Source: Pararhodobacter zhoushanensis
Lineage (GTDB): Bacteria; Pseudomonadota; Alphaproteobacteria; Rhodobacterales; Rhodobacteraceae
Assembly (NCBI RefSeq): GCF_003990445.1
Contig: NZ_REEZ01000003.1
Coordinates: forward strand, 406,635-470,634
Length of the DNA stretch: 64,000 nucleotides
Reading direction: 5' to 3'
Positions 38,112-46,680 of the stretch are shown piece after piece (the stretch's first letter is position 1; the number at the start of each line of letters is the position of its first letter). The translations under genes were made by a program, and so were the position numbers. Below the pieces are notes generated by a model. The model saw only the letters and a program-made list of their open reading frames with translations, searched no databases and was not told where the DNA came from.

Positions 38112-38641
38112 ACCACGCGCTCCAGCAGCGCCGGGTTATAGCCATTGCGTTTGAGCACCGCCTCGGCGTGTTCCATCAGCTCGGCGCTGGGGTGGGGGTC
38201 GCGCGACAGCACCCAGCCGTATTTGCGCCCCGGTTCGCCGACCACGGCAAGGTGATAGTCAGGCGTTACGTCCAGTACCCAATAGTCGCCGCGAATGAAC
38301 GGTAGGTATTTCACAAACCCCACCTTCAGCTGACCCGGCCCTGCCACAACGGCTTTGCCTGTCACCCCGTCCTCTGGCCCGTTGAGCGAGCCTTTGCGGC
38401 ATCGGTTCTCGACCGTGACGCTGCCGTCGGGGTTCAGGGTGTAGGTGGCCGTCGTGGCGTAGCAGTTGCGCTCGAACCGGTTGGGGTAATGCGCCAGCGC
38501 GTACCACAGGCCCGCATAGCGCGGCAGGTCCAGATCCTGAACGCTGCGGATCGGGGCCTTTGGGTCGCCATGGCGGTCTTGCTGCGGTTTGGTTGCGGTG
38601 ATGCCCATCGCGAACAGGGCAGTGGAAAGCGTGGTGCGCAT
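38102..38641 (-). CDS. Bacterial lipocalin family protein (Blc-like)
   Basis: 179 aa. The lipocalin hallmark GLWYALAHYPNRFER with G-x-W is at about residue 44, followed by the family's NRCRKG and YWVLDVTPDYHLAVVGEPGRKYGWVLSR. The N-terminus is weakly hydrophobic without a lipobox Cys, unlike E. coli Blc, so the protein may be periplasmic rather than a lipoprotein. Blc-type proteins bind fatty acids or lysophospholipids; location beside a phospholipid synthesis enzyme is suggestive. Confidence 0.88.
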   Translation of the reverse strand: MRTTLSTALFAMGITATKPQQDRHGDPKAPIRSVQDLDLPRYAGLWYALAHYPNRFERNCYATTATYTLNPDGSVTVENRCRKGSLNGPEDGVTGKAVVAGPGQLKVGFVKYLPFIRGDYWVLDVTPDYHLAVVGEPGRKYGWVLSRDPHPSAELMEHAEAVLKRNGYNPALLERVVQP

Positions 38642-38724
38642 GGCGGGCCTCTTGGTTCGCAGGGCAGGTCGGGCGTGTCGTCACCAAAGCAAAGCGCTGA
38701 TGCGGGGAAGGGGTTCGGCAGGGC

Positions 38725-38746
38725 AAGCTCACGAATGCGTGAGCTT
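38725..38746. promoter_or_regulatory. Palindrome AAGCTCACG-AATG-CGTGAGCTT
   Basis: Perfect 9-bp arms around a 4-nt centre, three nt before the next palindrome and 30 nt before the TetR start codon. Probably a second operator, or a terminator-like hairpin for the divergent side. Confidence 0.5.
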
Positions 38747-38749
38747 AAC

Positions 38750-38764
38750 TAGACGACCGGTCTA
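38750..38764. promoter_or_regulatory. TetR/NemR-type operator TAGACGACCGGTCTA
   Basis: TAGAC and GTCTA are exact inverted 5-nt arms, and the box closely resembles the TAGACC...GGTCTA operator of NemR-like TetR regulators that sense electrophiles. It lies 12 nt upstream of the TetR gene start, so autoregulation and control of the adjacent reductase are likely. Confidence 0.7.
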
Positions 38765-38775
38765 TTACTCCTTAG

Positions 38776-39387
38776 ATGCCGATCATGACCGAACAAACCA
38801 AATCAGATCAGACCCGACACAAGATCCTGGAAACAGGCCGCCGCCTTGTGGTGAAGCACGGCTTCGGCGGCGTTGGCCTGTCGCGGATCCTGACCGAGAG
38901 TGCGGTGCCCAAGGGCTCGTTCTACTACTACTTCGCCTCGAAAGAGGCGTTCGGTGAGGCGCTGTTGCAGGACTATGTCGACGGCTACCTGACCCGCATC
39001 GACGCGCTGATCGGTGGTCCCGGGTCCGCCGGTGCCAAGCTGACCAGTTTCTGGAATGCCTGGCTGGCCCATTCGGGCACCGAAGGCATCGCCACGCAAT
39101 GTCTGGTGGTCAAACTGGGGGCCGAGGTGGCGGACCTGTCTGACGCCATGCGCCAGATCCTGAACGACGGGGTGGGCCAGTTCGTCCAGCGCCTCGCCAC
39201 CCTGCTGCGGGCGGGGGCCGAGGACGGCTCGGTTCGGGTTTTCGACGAGCCCGAGGCCACGGCCCAGACCCTTTACGCAACATGGCTGGGGGCCGCCATT
39301 CTGGCGAAACTCGCCCAAAACCAAACCCCTCTGCAGCGTGCGCTGGCCGAAACGACCCGCATGCTCGCCCCCCAACCGACTTCCTGA
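38776..39387 (+). CDS. TetR/AcrR-family regulator, NemR-like
   Basis: 203 aa. HTH: HKILETGRRLVVKHGFGGVGLSRILTESAVPKGSFYYYFASKEAF is the classical TetR N-domain. A Cys in GIATQCLVVKLGAEV in the ligand domain is conserved in NemR-like sensors of reactive electrophiles. It precedes a reductase gene by 12 nt and sits behind a NemR-type box. A start nine bases downstream (MTEQTK) is possible. Confidence 0.88.
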   Translation: MPIMTEQTKSDQTRHKILETGRRLVVKHGFGGVGLSRILTESAVPKGSFYYYFASKEAFGEALLQDYVDGYLTRIDALIGGPGSAGAKLTSFWNAWLAHSGTEGIATQCLVVKLGAEVADLSDAMRQILNDGVGQFVQRLATLLRAGAEDGSVRVFDEPEATAQTLYATWLGAAILAKLAQNQTPLQRALAETTRMLAPQPTS

Positions 39388-39399
39388 AAGGAATATCCC

Positions 39400-40380
39400 A
39401 TGAAAGCTGCCCTGCATGACGTCTTCGGCGAACCGGCCGAGGTTCTGGTCACCCGCGACGTCGCGAAGCCCGCGCCGGCCAAAGGCGAGGTTCTGGTCAA
39501 GATGACCCTCTCGCCGATCCACAACCACGATCTGTGGACCATCCGTGGCAACTACGGCTACAAACCGCCGCTGCCCGCGGCGATCGGTGGATCTGAGGCA
39601 CTGGGCACCGTTGAAGCGGTGGGCGAGGGCGTCGATGCGGCGCTGATCGGCAAGCGCGTGGCCGTCGGCGGCCTGCACGGCGCCTGGGCCGAGTATTTCG
39701 CGGTCCCCGCCGCTGGCGTCTTGCCACTGCCGGACGCGATTTCCGACGTAGCAGGCGCGCAGCTGATCGCCATGCCGTTCAGCGCCCTGTCGCTGCTGGA
39801 GACGCTGAAGGCCAGGAAAGGCGACTGGATCATCCAGACCGCGGCCAATGGCGCAGTCGGCAAGATCATGGTCACGCTGGCCAAGGCGCGCGGCATCAAC
39901 CTGCTGAACCTCGTGCGCCGGGCCGAGGCGGTCGGGGAACTGACGGCACTGGGGGCCGAGCATGTGCTGTCGACCTCGGACGCAGATTGGAAAACGACCG
40001 CGCGCGCGATCATCGGGACGGCAGGGGCCACCTCTGCGATCGACTCGGTCGGCGGCGACATTGCCGGCGATCTGGTCGACCTGCTGGGAATGGATGGCGA
40101 GCTGGTGGTGTTCGGGACTGCGACCGGTGCCGTGATGCCGCTGTCTTCGGGCGCGCTGATCATGAAGCACATCACGATCAAGGGCTTCTGGGGGTCACGC
40201 GTCAGCCAGCAGATGGCACCCGAAGAACGGGTTCGCCTGATCACCGAACTGGTGACCCTGGCCGCCAGCGGGCAGCTGGTGCTGACCGACGGCGGGGTCT
40301 ATCCGCTGGAACAGATCACCGACGCGGTGAAAGCTGCCCTGACACCGGGGCGCGCCGGCAAGGTCATGCTGCGCGCCTGA
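39400..40380 (+). CDS. Zinc-independent medium-chain alcohol dehydrogenase/quinone-reductase (MDR) family protein
   Basis: 326 aa. MDR fold with the catalytic N-domain (SPIHNHDLWTIRGNYGYKPPLPAAIGGSEALG) and the NADPH-binding Rossmann motif IIQTAANGAVGKIMVTLAKARG. The zinc-binding cysteines of alcohol dehydrogenases are absent, as in enoyl/quinone reductases. Probably reduces electrophilic enones or quinones using NADPH under the control of the upstream TetR. AAAGGA precedes the ATG. Confidence 0.88.
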   Translation: MKAALHDVFGEPAEVLVTRDVAKPAPAKGEVLVKMTLSPIHNHDLWTIRGNYGYKPPLPAAIGGSEALGTVEAVGEGVDAALIGKRVAVGGLHGAWAEYFAVPAAGVLPLPDAISDVAGAQLIAMPFSALSLLETLKARKGDWIIQTAANGAVGKIMVTLAKARGINLLNLVRRAEAVGELTALGAEHVLSTSDADWKTTARAIIGTAGATSAIDSVGGDIAGDLVDLLGMDGELVVFGTATGAVMPLSSGALIMKHITIKGFWGSRVSQQMAPEERVRLITELVTLAASGQLVLTDGGVYPLEQITDAVKAALTPGRAGKVMLRA

Positions 40381-40392
40381 GCGTGCGTTGAG

Positions 40393-40421
40393 GAGGGCCA
40401 CACCTGTTGCTTGTGGCCCTC
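40393..40421 (+). terminator. Hairpin after the reductase gene
   Basis: GAGGGCCAC and GTGGCCCTC form a 9-bp perfect stem 12 nt after the stop codon, without a clear T-run. Probable terminator. The rest of the gap up to 40598 holds no gene that I can see. Confidence 0.6.
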
Positions 40422-40598
40422 GCGGCGCTAAAGGCGCGGCAGCACAGCCGCGGTGCCCCGGCCTGTCTTTCGTCGCCCCCGGCGAACCATAAACGGGGGA
40501 CGGCGAGGCGGCAGGACGGGCCGGAAGCCAGCAGGCACGCCGAACGCGACCGGCGCACCGCCGCAAGGCCTGAGCGTATTGCGCGTCAGGCACTGCAC

Positions 40599-42497
40599 TC
40601 ACCGCACCAGCATTTCCTCATCGCAGACCACATCGAGTTGGCGTTGGTACTCGGCATCGACACCAAACCGGGGTGAGTCCTCTTCAATGCGGATCTGTTC
40701 CGTCCGTCCGACAAGAACCGCGCGGAAAACCTCCATCACATGGGCAACACCTTCAGGTCGGATCGATCGAAGATCCGCCTCATAATAGGCACCGCGGTTG
40801 AACGATCCCGTGATGATCTCGTATGATGGGAAATAGAAGACATTCGGAAAATTCTGCGCCAGATCACCAGCCACCGACCGCAAAACCGATTTTGAATACG
40901 TGGTGGCGGTCAGCGCGTCCGTATCGCTATAGGTTGCGATCAACGGAACCGGAGAAACAGTCAAAACAACGCGGGCGTTCTTGTTTACCCTGCCAAGGCG
41001 GACAAGAAACTCAGTCATTTCAGCTGAAACTGCAGTGTAACCAGAGTTGACGAATTCATAGTGCTTGGGATCTATTTGATCACTGACAGCGCCCGGAGCC
41101 ACCGGAAACGCGGCGCCGTCGCGTCGGTCTACCCAGCCCTCTGTCAAGCCCATCGTAAACACGAATACGTCCAGATTTTCAAACATCTCCCTGACGCAAG
41201 CCATATGTGTCGCGCGTTCGGCTTCTACGGCTTCAGGGCTTTCAAAAACCTGCCCGAAATTTGGTCTGAAAGGATCGACAAACCCATCCTTTACAGGCCA
41301 TGCCGTGTCAAAAGGAACGAATTCACCATACGCCCGTTTAATAAGCTGCAATAGTTGCCGACTTGAGTAGATATTGCCAAAGCGTGCCGAAAAAAGTCCG
41401 TATCCGCGCGCTGTTGCTATGTCTTCGGGCATGCCCGAAGGCGCCTTTTCGGACACATAGTAGTCAAGCCCGTCGGCTACCATCGCGCGAGCCACATGCT
41501 GTGCAAAGCAGCTTCCAGCCGTCGCAACGCGGGCTTCAGGCCAAATTATTGCCGTGGCATCGCCAATCGGACGCACCTCATGTGATGCGGGGCGTGCGAC
41601 CGCCTGTTTCCAGAACGCGCGCGCGGGCTGACTGCGATAGGGGTTTTCTGCCTTTTCCAGAGGTGGCCGGTCTCTCCAGCGGAGCAGTGCGCTGTCAAAC
41701 TGTGCGTTGGAGGCGTCGCTGTAAGTAACTGTATCACCTAGCTTTGATAGCCTTGTGTAGCAAAAATCGACAAAATCAGCGCAGCTGACAAGCTTTGAAC
41801 CTAGTTTTCTAAGATGGTTCGGGTTTGTCAGGGCATTGCGGACATTCGGGTGGTTCATCTGCGGCGATGCGGCGTAGTCCTGCAACGGGTCAGGACAAAA
41901 GCTTGAGAGGTTCTCTTGCAGCACTATCCCCGCTTTTCTTTTCAGGACGTTCCGAAACATATCCTCCACAACAAAGAGTTTTGGATGATTGCCCGTATAA
42001 AAAAACGGGCCTTGAGCGTACCATTTTGCGTATAGTTGTTCAATTTCCGGTATATAGGGCGCCAAGGTTCGAATGAGATTATTTCTTGCTCGTTCCAAGG
42101 CCTGGGGATAGCCCATCAGATCGCAAAATTCAGGCGAGTATAGTGCCACGGCCTCGTCACGGCTTAAACTGTGACGAAACGCCCCTACAGCGATCCGCGA
42201 TAGCTCGATAACCGTGCCGTTGCCAAAAGTGACCCCGCCCAGTTCATCATCGGGGGTGAACCCATTAAAAAAGAGAGGTGGTATAGTAATAAGATTGGGC
42301 TTATCCGCCAATGCGGCGACAAAGGTTGGACGGTTCCGGATCGTTTCGTGCGCAACGATCAGGTCATACTGCTTGACGCGATCAGGCGACAAATCTTCAG
42401 GGTTGATCTGACTGAACCTGTGGGCCGTGACATCAGTGAACCCTGCTGCCCGCAGAAGCGCAGCACAGGAGACGACCTGACAATTTCCGACTAGCAA
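40599..42497 (-). CDS. WcbI-like/GSCFA-domain fusion protein of polysaccharide metabolism
   Basis: 632 aa in this reading. The N-terminus LVGNCQVVSCAALLRAAGF matches the WcbI fold (capsule biosynthesis putative acetyltransferase), and the C-terminal half has the GSCFA motif at 328-332 followed by SARFGNIYSSRQLLQL and FVFTMGLTEGW, typical of GSCFA proteins (SGNH-hydrolase-like). The gene is AT-richer than its neighbours. The only in-frame start is a TTG (42497); just upstream the frame reads AAG AAG GTT and further up is a stop, so the real N-terminus may be damaged or truncated. Confidence 0.75.
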   Translation of the reverse strand: MLVGNCQVVSCAALLRAAGFTDVTAHRFSQINPEDLSPDRVKQYDLIVAHETIRNRPTFVAALADKPNLITIPPLFFNGFTPDDELGGVTFGNGTVIELSRIAVGAFRHSLSRDEAVALYSPEFCDLMGYPQALERARNNLIRTLAPYIPEIEQLYAKWYAQGPFFYTGNHPKLFVVEDMFRNVLKRKAGIVLQENLSSFCPDPLQDYAASPQMNHPNVRNALTNPNHLRKLGSKLVSCADFVDFCYTRLSKLGDTVTYSDASNAQFDSALLRWRDRPPLEKAENPYRSQPARAFWKQAVARPASHEVRPIGDATAIIWPEARVATAGSCFAQHVARAMVADGLDYYVSEKAPSGMPEDIATARGYGLFSARFGNIYSSRQLLQLIKRAYGEFVPFDTAWPVKDGFVDPFRPNFGQVFESPEAVEAERATHMACVREMFENLDVFVFTMGLTEGWVDRRDGAAFPVAPGAVSDQIDPKHYEFVNSGYTAVSAEMTEFLVRLGRVNKNARVVLTVSPVPLIATYSDTDALTATTYSKSVLRSVAGDLAQNFPNVFYFPSYEIITGSFNRGAYYEADLRSIRPEGVAHVMEVFRAVLVGRTEQIRIEEDSPRFGVDAEYQRQLDVVCDEEMLVR

Positions 42498-42741
42498 AAC
42501 CTTCTTTGCGCCGAGCCTGCCTTCTTGCGCGTTTCAACAGACAGCGACACTACAATTTTCAGCTTTCCAAAGTGTAACGTTCACCGGAAAGAACGATCAG
42601 TTTATCACATTTTCTTACATTGTAACGGCGTTGTTGCGCAATTCATGCCCGAGGCATGAGACCCCCTTTCCCTCATTCAGCTTTAGGTGTTTAGTCGCGC
42701 GCCTTGCCATCAGGGTCATGCCGGTCCGTCCGGCGCGGCAG

Positions 42742-43983
42742 TCACATCTCTGCCAGATCGATCAACGCGAGAAGCTTGAGAGTGTTGCCGAAATAATCTC
42801 CGTCCTCGATGGGAATGGCGACCATGGCGGCCCAGAGGGCGTCCATCCAGGCCTGATCTGCCTCCGGATTGCCGCTGCCGGCAATCGCACCGGCTGCGAA
42901 CATGGAGATCCAGCCGGGCTCTCCTGTCCACCGGCCGTCCGGGGGGATGTTACCATCCAGCCGGTAGGTCGAGGCGATCCGGGACGGGTCCCCGCCGGTT
43001 GCCGTGCGGATCCACGCATTGATCCGTCGCAGGTGATCGGCGGCACGCGGATCGTGGCTGATCCGGTAATCGGCGGCCAACCGATAAGGGTAGCGCAGGG
43101 CATTCCACGAATAGAACCCGTCGTAGTCCCCTTCGAGAAACCCTGCTGCGGCCGGGCGCGGATCGGCGGGCATTCCGACCATGAAATCCGGTACGAGGCC
43201 AGTGCCTTGGGCGTAGGTCTCGGAAATCCTGCCCCAGACGTCATAGCCGGTGCTCCGGATCTCAGTCCACCGGGACGCATCCGAACCGGGTGCGGCTGCA
43301 AAGACGGAAAAGTTGTAAGGCATGAAGTCCGAGGACCGGGACGCCACGTCATAGATCTCATAGTTCGCCCAGTCGCCCAGTTTGACAAGATCATGGCGGG
43401 TGATCTCGCGGTCGAGAATGGCCGCCCGCACCTCGGCGGCGTCTTCGGCATAGCCGCCCCATGTCTGCTGCGCCAATTGCAGCGCTAGGGCGATGTCGAT
43501 GTCACCGTCGCTGGCCGTCGTCTCGCCTTCGGGCGCGTCCCTGCAATCGCGGGTCTGGTTCCACGCCATCAGGCCAGGGCCGCTTTCGGCGGGATGTGCC
43601 CGGAAATAGGCAAGCATCTCGTCGAAAAGCGGTCTTGCCTCGCTGTCCCGATCCGCCATTCTGACGAGGGCGAGCATGCCATAACCATGGGCCTCAGATA
43701 CGGTGAGCGTATTGGGCACGCTATCGCCGTAGGTCGGGTTGCCGTCGCCTGCAATGTCGACATAGGCGCCGCCGCAGCCCTCATGCAGATAGACGTCTTT
43801 CCAGTCCTGCCAGAACCGGTCCAGCGCGGCCCGGCGTTGGGCTGTGCCGGCGGCAGGATAGATGACCGATGCCGCTGCTGGCGCAACGGCGGCGGGAGGG
43901 CTGGCGGCGACTTTGGCTCCGCTGGCGACCAGGACGGAAAATGCAAGGATCGCGTAACCCGATGTCGACCAGATGCGCATCAT
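42742..43983 (-). CDS. Secreted glycosyl hydrolase family 8 endoglucanase (BcsZ-type)
   Basis: 413 aa. Signal peptide at residues 1-27 (ILAFSVLVASGAKVAAS). GH8 marks: the proton donor Glu97 in SEAHGYGM and the acid-rich ASDGDIDIAL near 157-166 that supplies the catalytic aspartate. The fold is the (alpha/alpha)6 barrel of BcsZ. Such enzymes cleave beta-1,4-glucan and help in cellulose export. No bcsA or bcsB is in the window, so it may serve another polysaccharide or be a remnant of a larger cluster. AGGAGG precedes the first of two ATGs. Confidence 0.9.
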   Translation of the reverse strand: MMRIWSTSGYAILAFSVLVASGAKVAASPPAAVAPAAASVIYPAAGTAQRRAALDRFWQDWKDVYLHEGCGGAYVDIAGDGNPTYGDSVPNTLTVSEAHGYGMLALVRMADRDSEARPLFDEMLAYFRAHPAESGPGLMAWNQTRDCRDAPEGETTASDGDIDIALALQLAQQTWGGYAEDAAEVRAAILDREITRHDLVKLGDWANYEIYDVASRSSDFMPYNFSVFAAAPGSDASRWTEIRSTGYDVWGRISETYAQGTGLVPDFMVGMPADPRPAAAGFLEGDYDGFYSWNALRYPYRLAADYRISHDPRAADHLRRINAWIRTATGGDPSRIASTYRLDGNIPPDGRWTGEPGWISMFAAGAIAGSGNPEADQAWMDALWAAMVAIPIEDGDYFGNTLKLLALIDLAEM

Positions 43984-44300
43984 TTGGCATATCCTCCTGT
44001 TGTCGGCACCGAAGGTGGATCGGTCGCGCCGAGGGCCTTTGGCTTCACTTGGGAACCGCGCGATTCCAACGTCTCCGATCGGGCCGTCGCAGACCGTCCT
44101 GTCCAGATTTCCAGGGCACCCCCGGTTTCACGTCACGTTGCTGGTTGGAGTGGCGCGCTGCAAGTCATTTCTGCTGAAGCGGCGGGCCGGTCGGCCCGTC
44201 CCACGGACCTCGCCACGCCAAGACTCAATCTGTGGAGAGCCTACGAGCGATTCGCTGATCCTCGCGGCTTTGGCAGAGGTGAAGTCCCGTTTCGACCAGC
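43984..44300. other. 317-nt gap between the GH8 gene and the IS1182-family element
   Basis: No recognised gene or RNA. It holds the ribosome binding site and probably the promoter of the GH8 gene. Confidence 0.5.
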
Positions 44301-45886
44301 AAGGGGGTATTCTGTTCTTCTGCAGCGAATGACCGCTCTCCGCCGATTCTGTGGAAAAACACCCGTTCGCGACCGCAGCAAATAGCGATCTGAAGAGTGC
44401 GCAAGCGCCTTTCTGATCAGGCTTTTCGTGTTTGCTGCGGTGCAGGAAGGATCTTGGCTAGTTTGCGGAGGTTTTGGGCGGTGGCGGCGAGGAGGAATTC
44501 GTCATTTGCGCCGCACGGCCCACGTAATCGTAGTCGTCCCAGCCCGAGAATGCGTTTGAGGTGGGCGAAGAGCATTTCGACCTTCTTTCTGAGCTTCATC
44601 GCGGTCTGGTATTCTTCGGTCTTAGCCAGATCCCTGGCGACCTGACGCGCATCTTCGTGCTCTTCGCGGGTGATCTTGCGCGCATCAGCGTTGGGGCAGC
44701 ATTTTTGCTTGGACGGGCAGACCTGGCAGACTTGTTTCAAGGCGCGATAGCGGGCTGTACCCTTGCCCGTCGGTCCCCGGTTCGGATCAGAGTAATTCCG
44801 GCGGAACTGCTTGAGCGCGTGACCTTCGGGGCAGATATATTGATCATTCTCTGCATCCCAGTCGAAATCTGTGCGTGTCCAGGTGCCATCGGGGCGTCCG
44901 GCCTTGTCGATCACCGGGATGTAAGGATCGATCTTGCGCTCCACGAGCCAGCCGAGCATTGGGCCTGAACCATAGGCTGTGTCGGCGATCATCCAGTCAG
45001 GGACCAAGCCGAACTTTTCTTTCACCCGCGTCAGCATGGTTTTTGTCGATCCAACCTCGGCTTGCCGGATGGAGCGTGTGGGTTCCACATCCAAGATGAC
45101 ACCGTGATCCGTGTCGATGAGATAATTGTCGGAATAGCTAAAGAATGCAGGGCCTTTGCGGGCTGCTGTCCACTGACTGGCGGGATCGGAATGCGAGGCG
45201 AACTTGGGTTGGACATCGCTCGCCGCGCCGAAGGCTGCCTCGTCGAGCGTGTCGAGATACTCTCGTACTGCGCGGGGTGCATCTACGGCATTGATGGACG
45301 ACGCATCCCATTCTTCCTTCGGTGTTGAGTTTTGCTTGTTCGCATCGGCTTCGATCAGACTGGCATCGACTGCCATGCGCTGACCGCTGGCGAGACCTTC
45401 CTCGATACAGCGGGCGACGGTCGTCTCGAACAGGTGTCGCAGAAGTTCGCTGTCGCGAAAACGCCCATGCCGGTTCTTGGAAAACGTTGAATGATCCGGG
45501 ATCCTGTCGGTCAGGTCGAGGCGGCAAAACCAGCGATACGCGAGGTTCAGATGTACCTCCTCGCAGAGCCGCCGCTCAGACCGGATGCCGAAGCAATATC
45601 CGACCAGCAACATGCGGATCAGTAGTTCAGGATCGACGGAAGGGCGGCCCGTGTGGCTGTAGAAATCTGCCAGATAGGCGCGAGCGCTGCTCAGGTCGAC
45701 GAAACGATCAATGGATCGCAGCAGGTGATCTTGTGGGACATGATCTTCCAGCGAAAACTCGTAAAACAGTGCCGCCTGCGCTTCTTGCCTCGGTCCCAAC
45801 ATCGCCAAATCCCACCCACAATACGGGAATTGAATCAGTAGTTCAGGCCGCAATCAAGGAAGAGTTTTTCAACAAAATACGCCCTT
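44301..45886 (-). mobile_element. IS1182-family insertion sequence, about 1.59 kb (ends approximate)
   Basis: The transposase gene is flanked by imperfect inverted ends: AAGGGGGTATTCTGTT at 44301-44316 and, read from the other side, AAGGGCGTATTTTGTT near 45871-45886. No clear target duplication was found, and the exact end bases are uncertain by a few nucleotides. Confidence 0.75.
44417..45802 (-). CDS. IS1182-family transposase
   Basis: 461 aa. N-terminal SLEDHVPQDHLLRSIDRFVDL and GRPSVDPELLIRMLLVGYCFGIRSERRLCEEV, then DHSTFSKNRHGRF, VDASLIEADANKQ, and a C-terminal CxxC-type zinc region (CQVCPSKQKCCP). These are typical of IS1182/IS1182-like DDE transposases. The ATG given lies 6 nt after GGGATTTGGC; an upstream TTG gives a 17-residue extension. 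The gene looks complete and functional. Confidence 0.92.
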   Translation of the reverse strand: MLGPRQEAQAALFYEFSLEDHVPQDHLLRSIDRFVDLSSARAYLADFYSHTGRPSVDPELLIRMLLVGYCFGIRSERRLCEEVHLNLAYRWFCRLDLTDRIPDHSTFSKNRHGRFRDSELLRHLFETTVARCIEEGLASGQRMAVDASLIEADANKQNSTPKEEWDASSINAVDAPRAVREYLDTLDEAAFGAASDVQPKFASHSDPASQWTAARKGPAFFSYSDNYLIDTDHGVILDVEPTRSIRQAEVGSTKTMLTRVKEKFGLVPDWMIADTAYGSGPMLGWLVERKIDPYIPVIDKAGRPDGTWTRTDFDWDAENDQYICPEGHALKQFRRNYSDPNRGPTGKGTARYRALKQVCQVCPSKQKCCPNADARKITREEHEDARQVARDLAKTEEYQTAMKLRKKVEMLFAHLKRILGLGRLRLRGPCGANDEFLLAATAQNLRKLAKILPAPQQTRKA

Positions 45887-45890
45887 TGCG

Positions 45891-46082
45891 TCACTCCTCC
45901 TTGAGCAAGGCTGCATAGGCGGCGCTGTCCAGCGCTGCCGCCAGTACAGCATCGACCTCCTCAAGGTAGCTTTCCCACATCGGCTTGCCGTCAAGGCGCG
46001 CGTCCGCAGGGAGGTCATGCAACTTGCAAAGTGCGCATGCGGCTCGTTCTCTTGGGGGACGTTGTTTCTTTGCTATGACTGA
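45891..46082 (-). pseudogene. Small coding remnant next to the IS
   Basis: Between two stops this frame encodes 63 residues with clear protein-like composition, including DLPADARLDGKPMWESYLEE and a helical tail ending LLKEE. No start codon is in the frame; a good ribosome binding site and ATG (about 46087) lie in another frame. It looks like the C-terminal part of a gene damaged by frameshift close to the insertion, of unknown family. Confidence 0.45.
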
Positions 46083-46140
46083 TCATCGCTGCTTCCCCGC
46101 AAATTCGGCAAGGACTACTGTTACGGATCAGCGCGATAAT

Positions 46141-46259
46141 CGCGTGCATGTTCGCGAGCTGGTTGAGGCGGTCCCGTTGTGGGCGAAGCCTATAATTTTC
46201 AATGCGATATCCCGAACATGCACGCGGGTAGGGTAACTTGCGCGCTCGCGTGCATGTTC
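46141..46259. repeat. Three copies of CGCGTGCATGTTC in both orientations
   Basis: CGCGTGCATGTTCG (46141-46154), its exact complement CGAACATGCACGCG (46213-46226) and CGCGTGCATGTTC again (46247-46259). The 14-bp inverted pair is perfect with 58 nt between. The arrangement is typical of recombination or replication sites, but no such function can be assigned. The region 46083-46680 contains no gene that I accept; a DnaA-like TTGTCCACA at about 46534 is single. Confidence 0.6.
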
Positions 46260-46680
46260 CGATTTTTGTGACCGAGGCCGTTTGCTCACAAAACCCTTTG
46301 AAATCAGGCTTCAAACCGCGTTAAGGGGAGTTGCGCGCAGAGTGCCTTGAGCATGAAAGATGGGTTTTTCGCGGAGTTTCTGCAAGTTTTCCAGAGCGGC
46401 ATTCAAGCCTCGCGGGCTACCAGCAAGTGTCTGAAAACCCTAGCGGATATCGCCTATTTTCGGCTGTTATCACCTGTTCCCGCTTTTCTGCAAGAATTGG
46501 TGTCAACGCACACGCACACTCACTTCAAACCTTGTCCACAGGAAAATTTCCTTTACAGGGTTTCGGTTTTCCACCACCATATCTAGTAATGACGGCGAGA
46601 CCAAACCGCCGCACCTTGCCAAGGCCCGCAGTCATAGTGGGTCAGGCGTCCGTTGAGGCTAGAACAGAGAAAGCCAGGAC

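Noticed and set aside
43594-44385. A 263-codon plus-strand frame opposite the GH8 gene start and reaching into the gap.
   Set aside because: Its first half is antisense to the GH8 signal and catalytic region, and no known domain is seen.
46534-46545. A DnaA-box-like TTGTCCACA, considered as part of a replication origin.
   Set aside because: It is a single imperfect box without further boxes, and none of the genes usually flanking an alphaproteobacterial origin are nearby.
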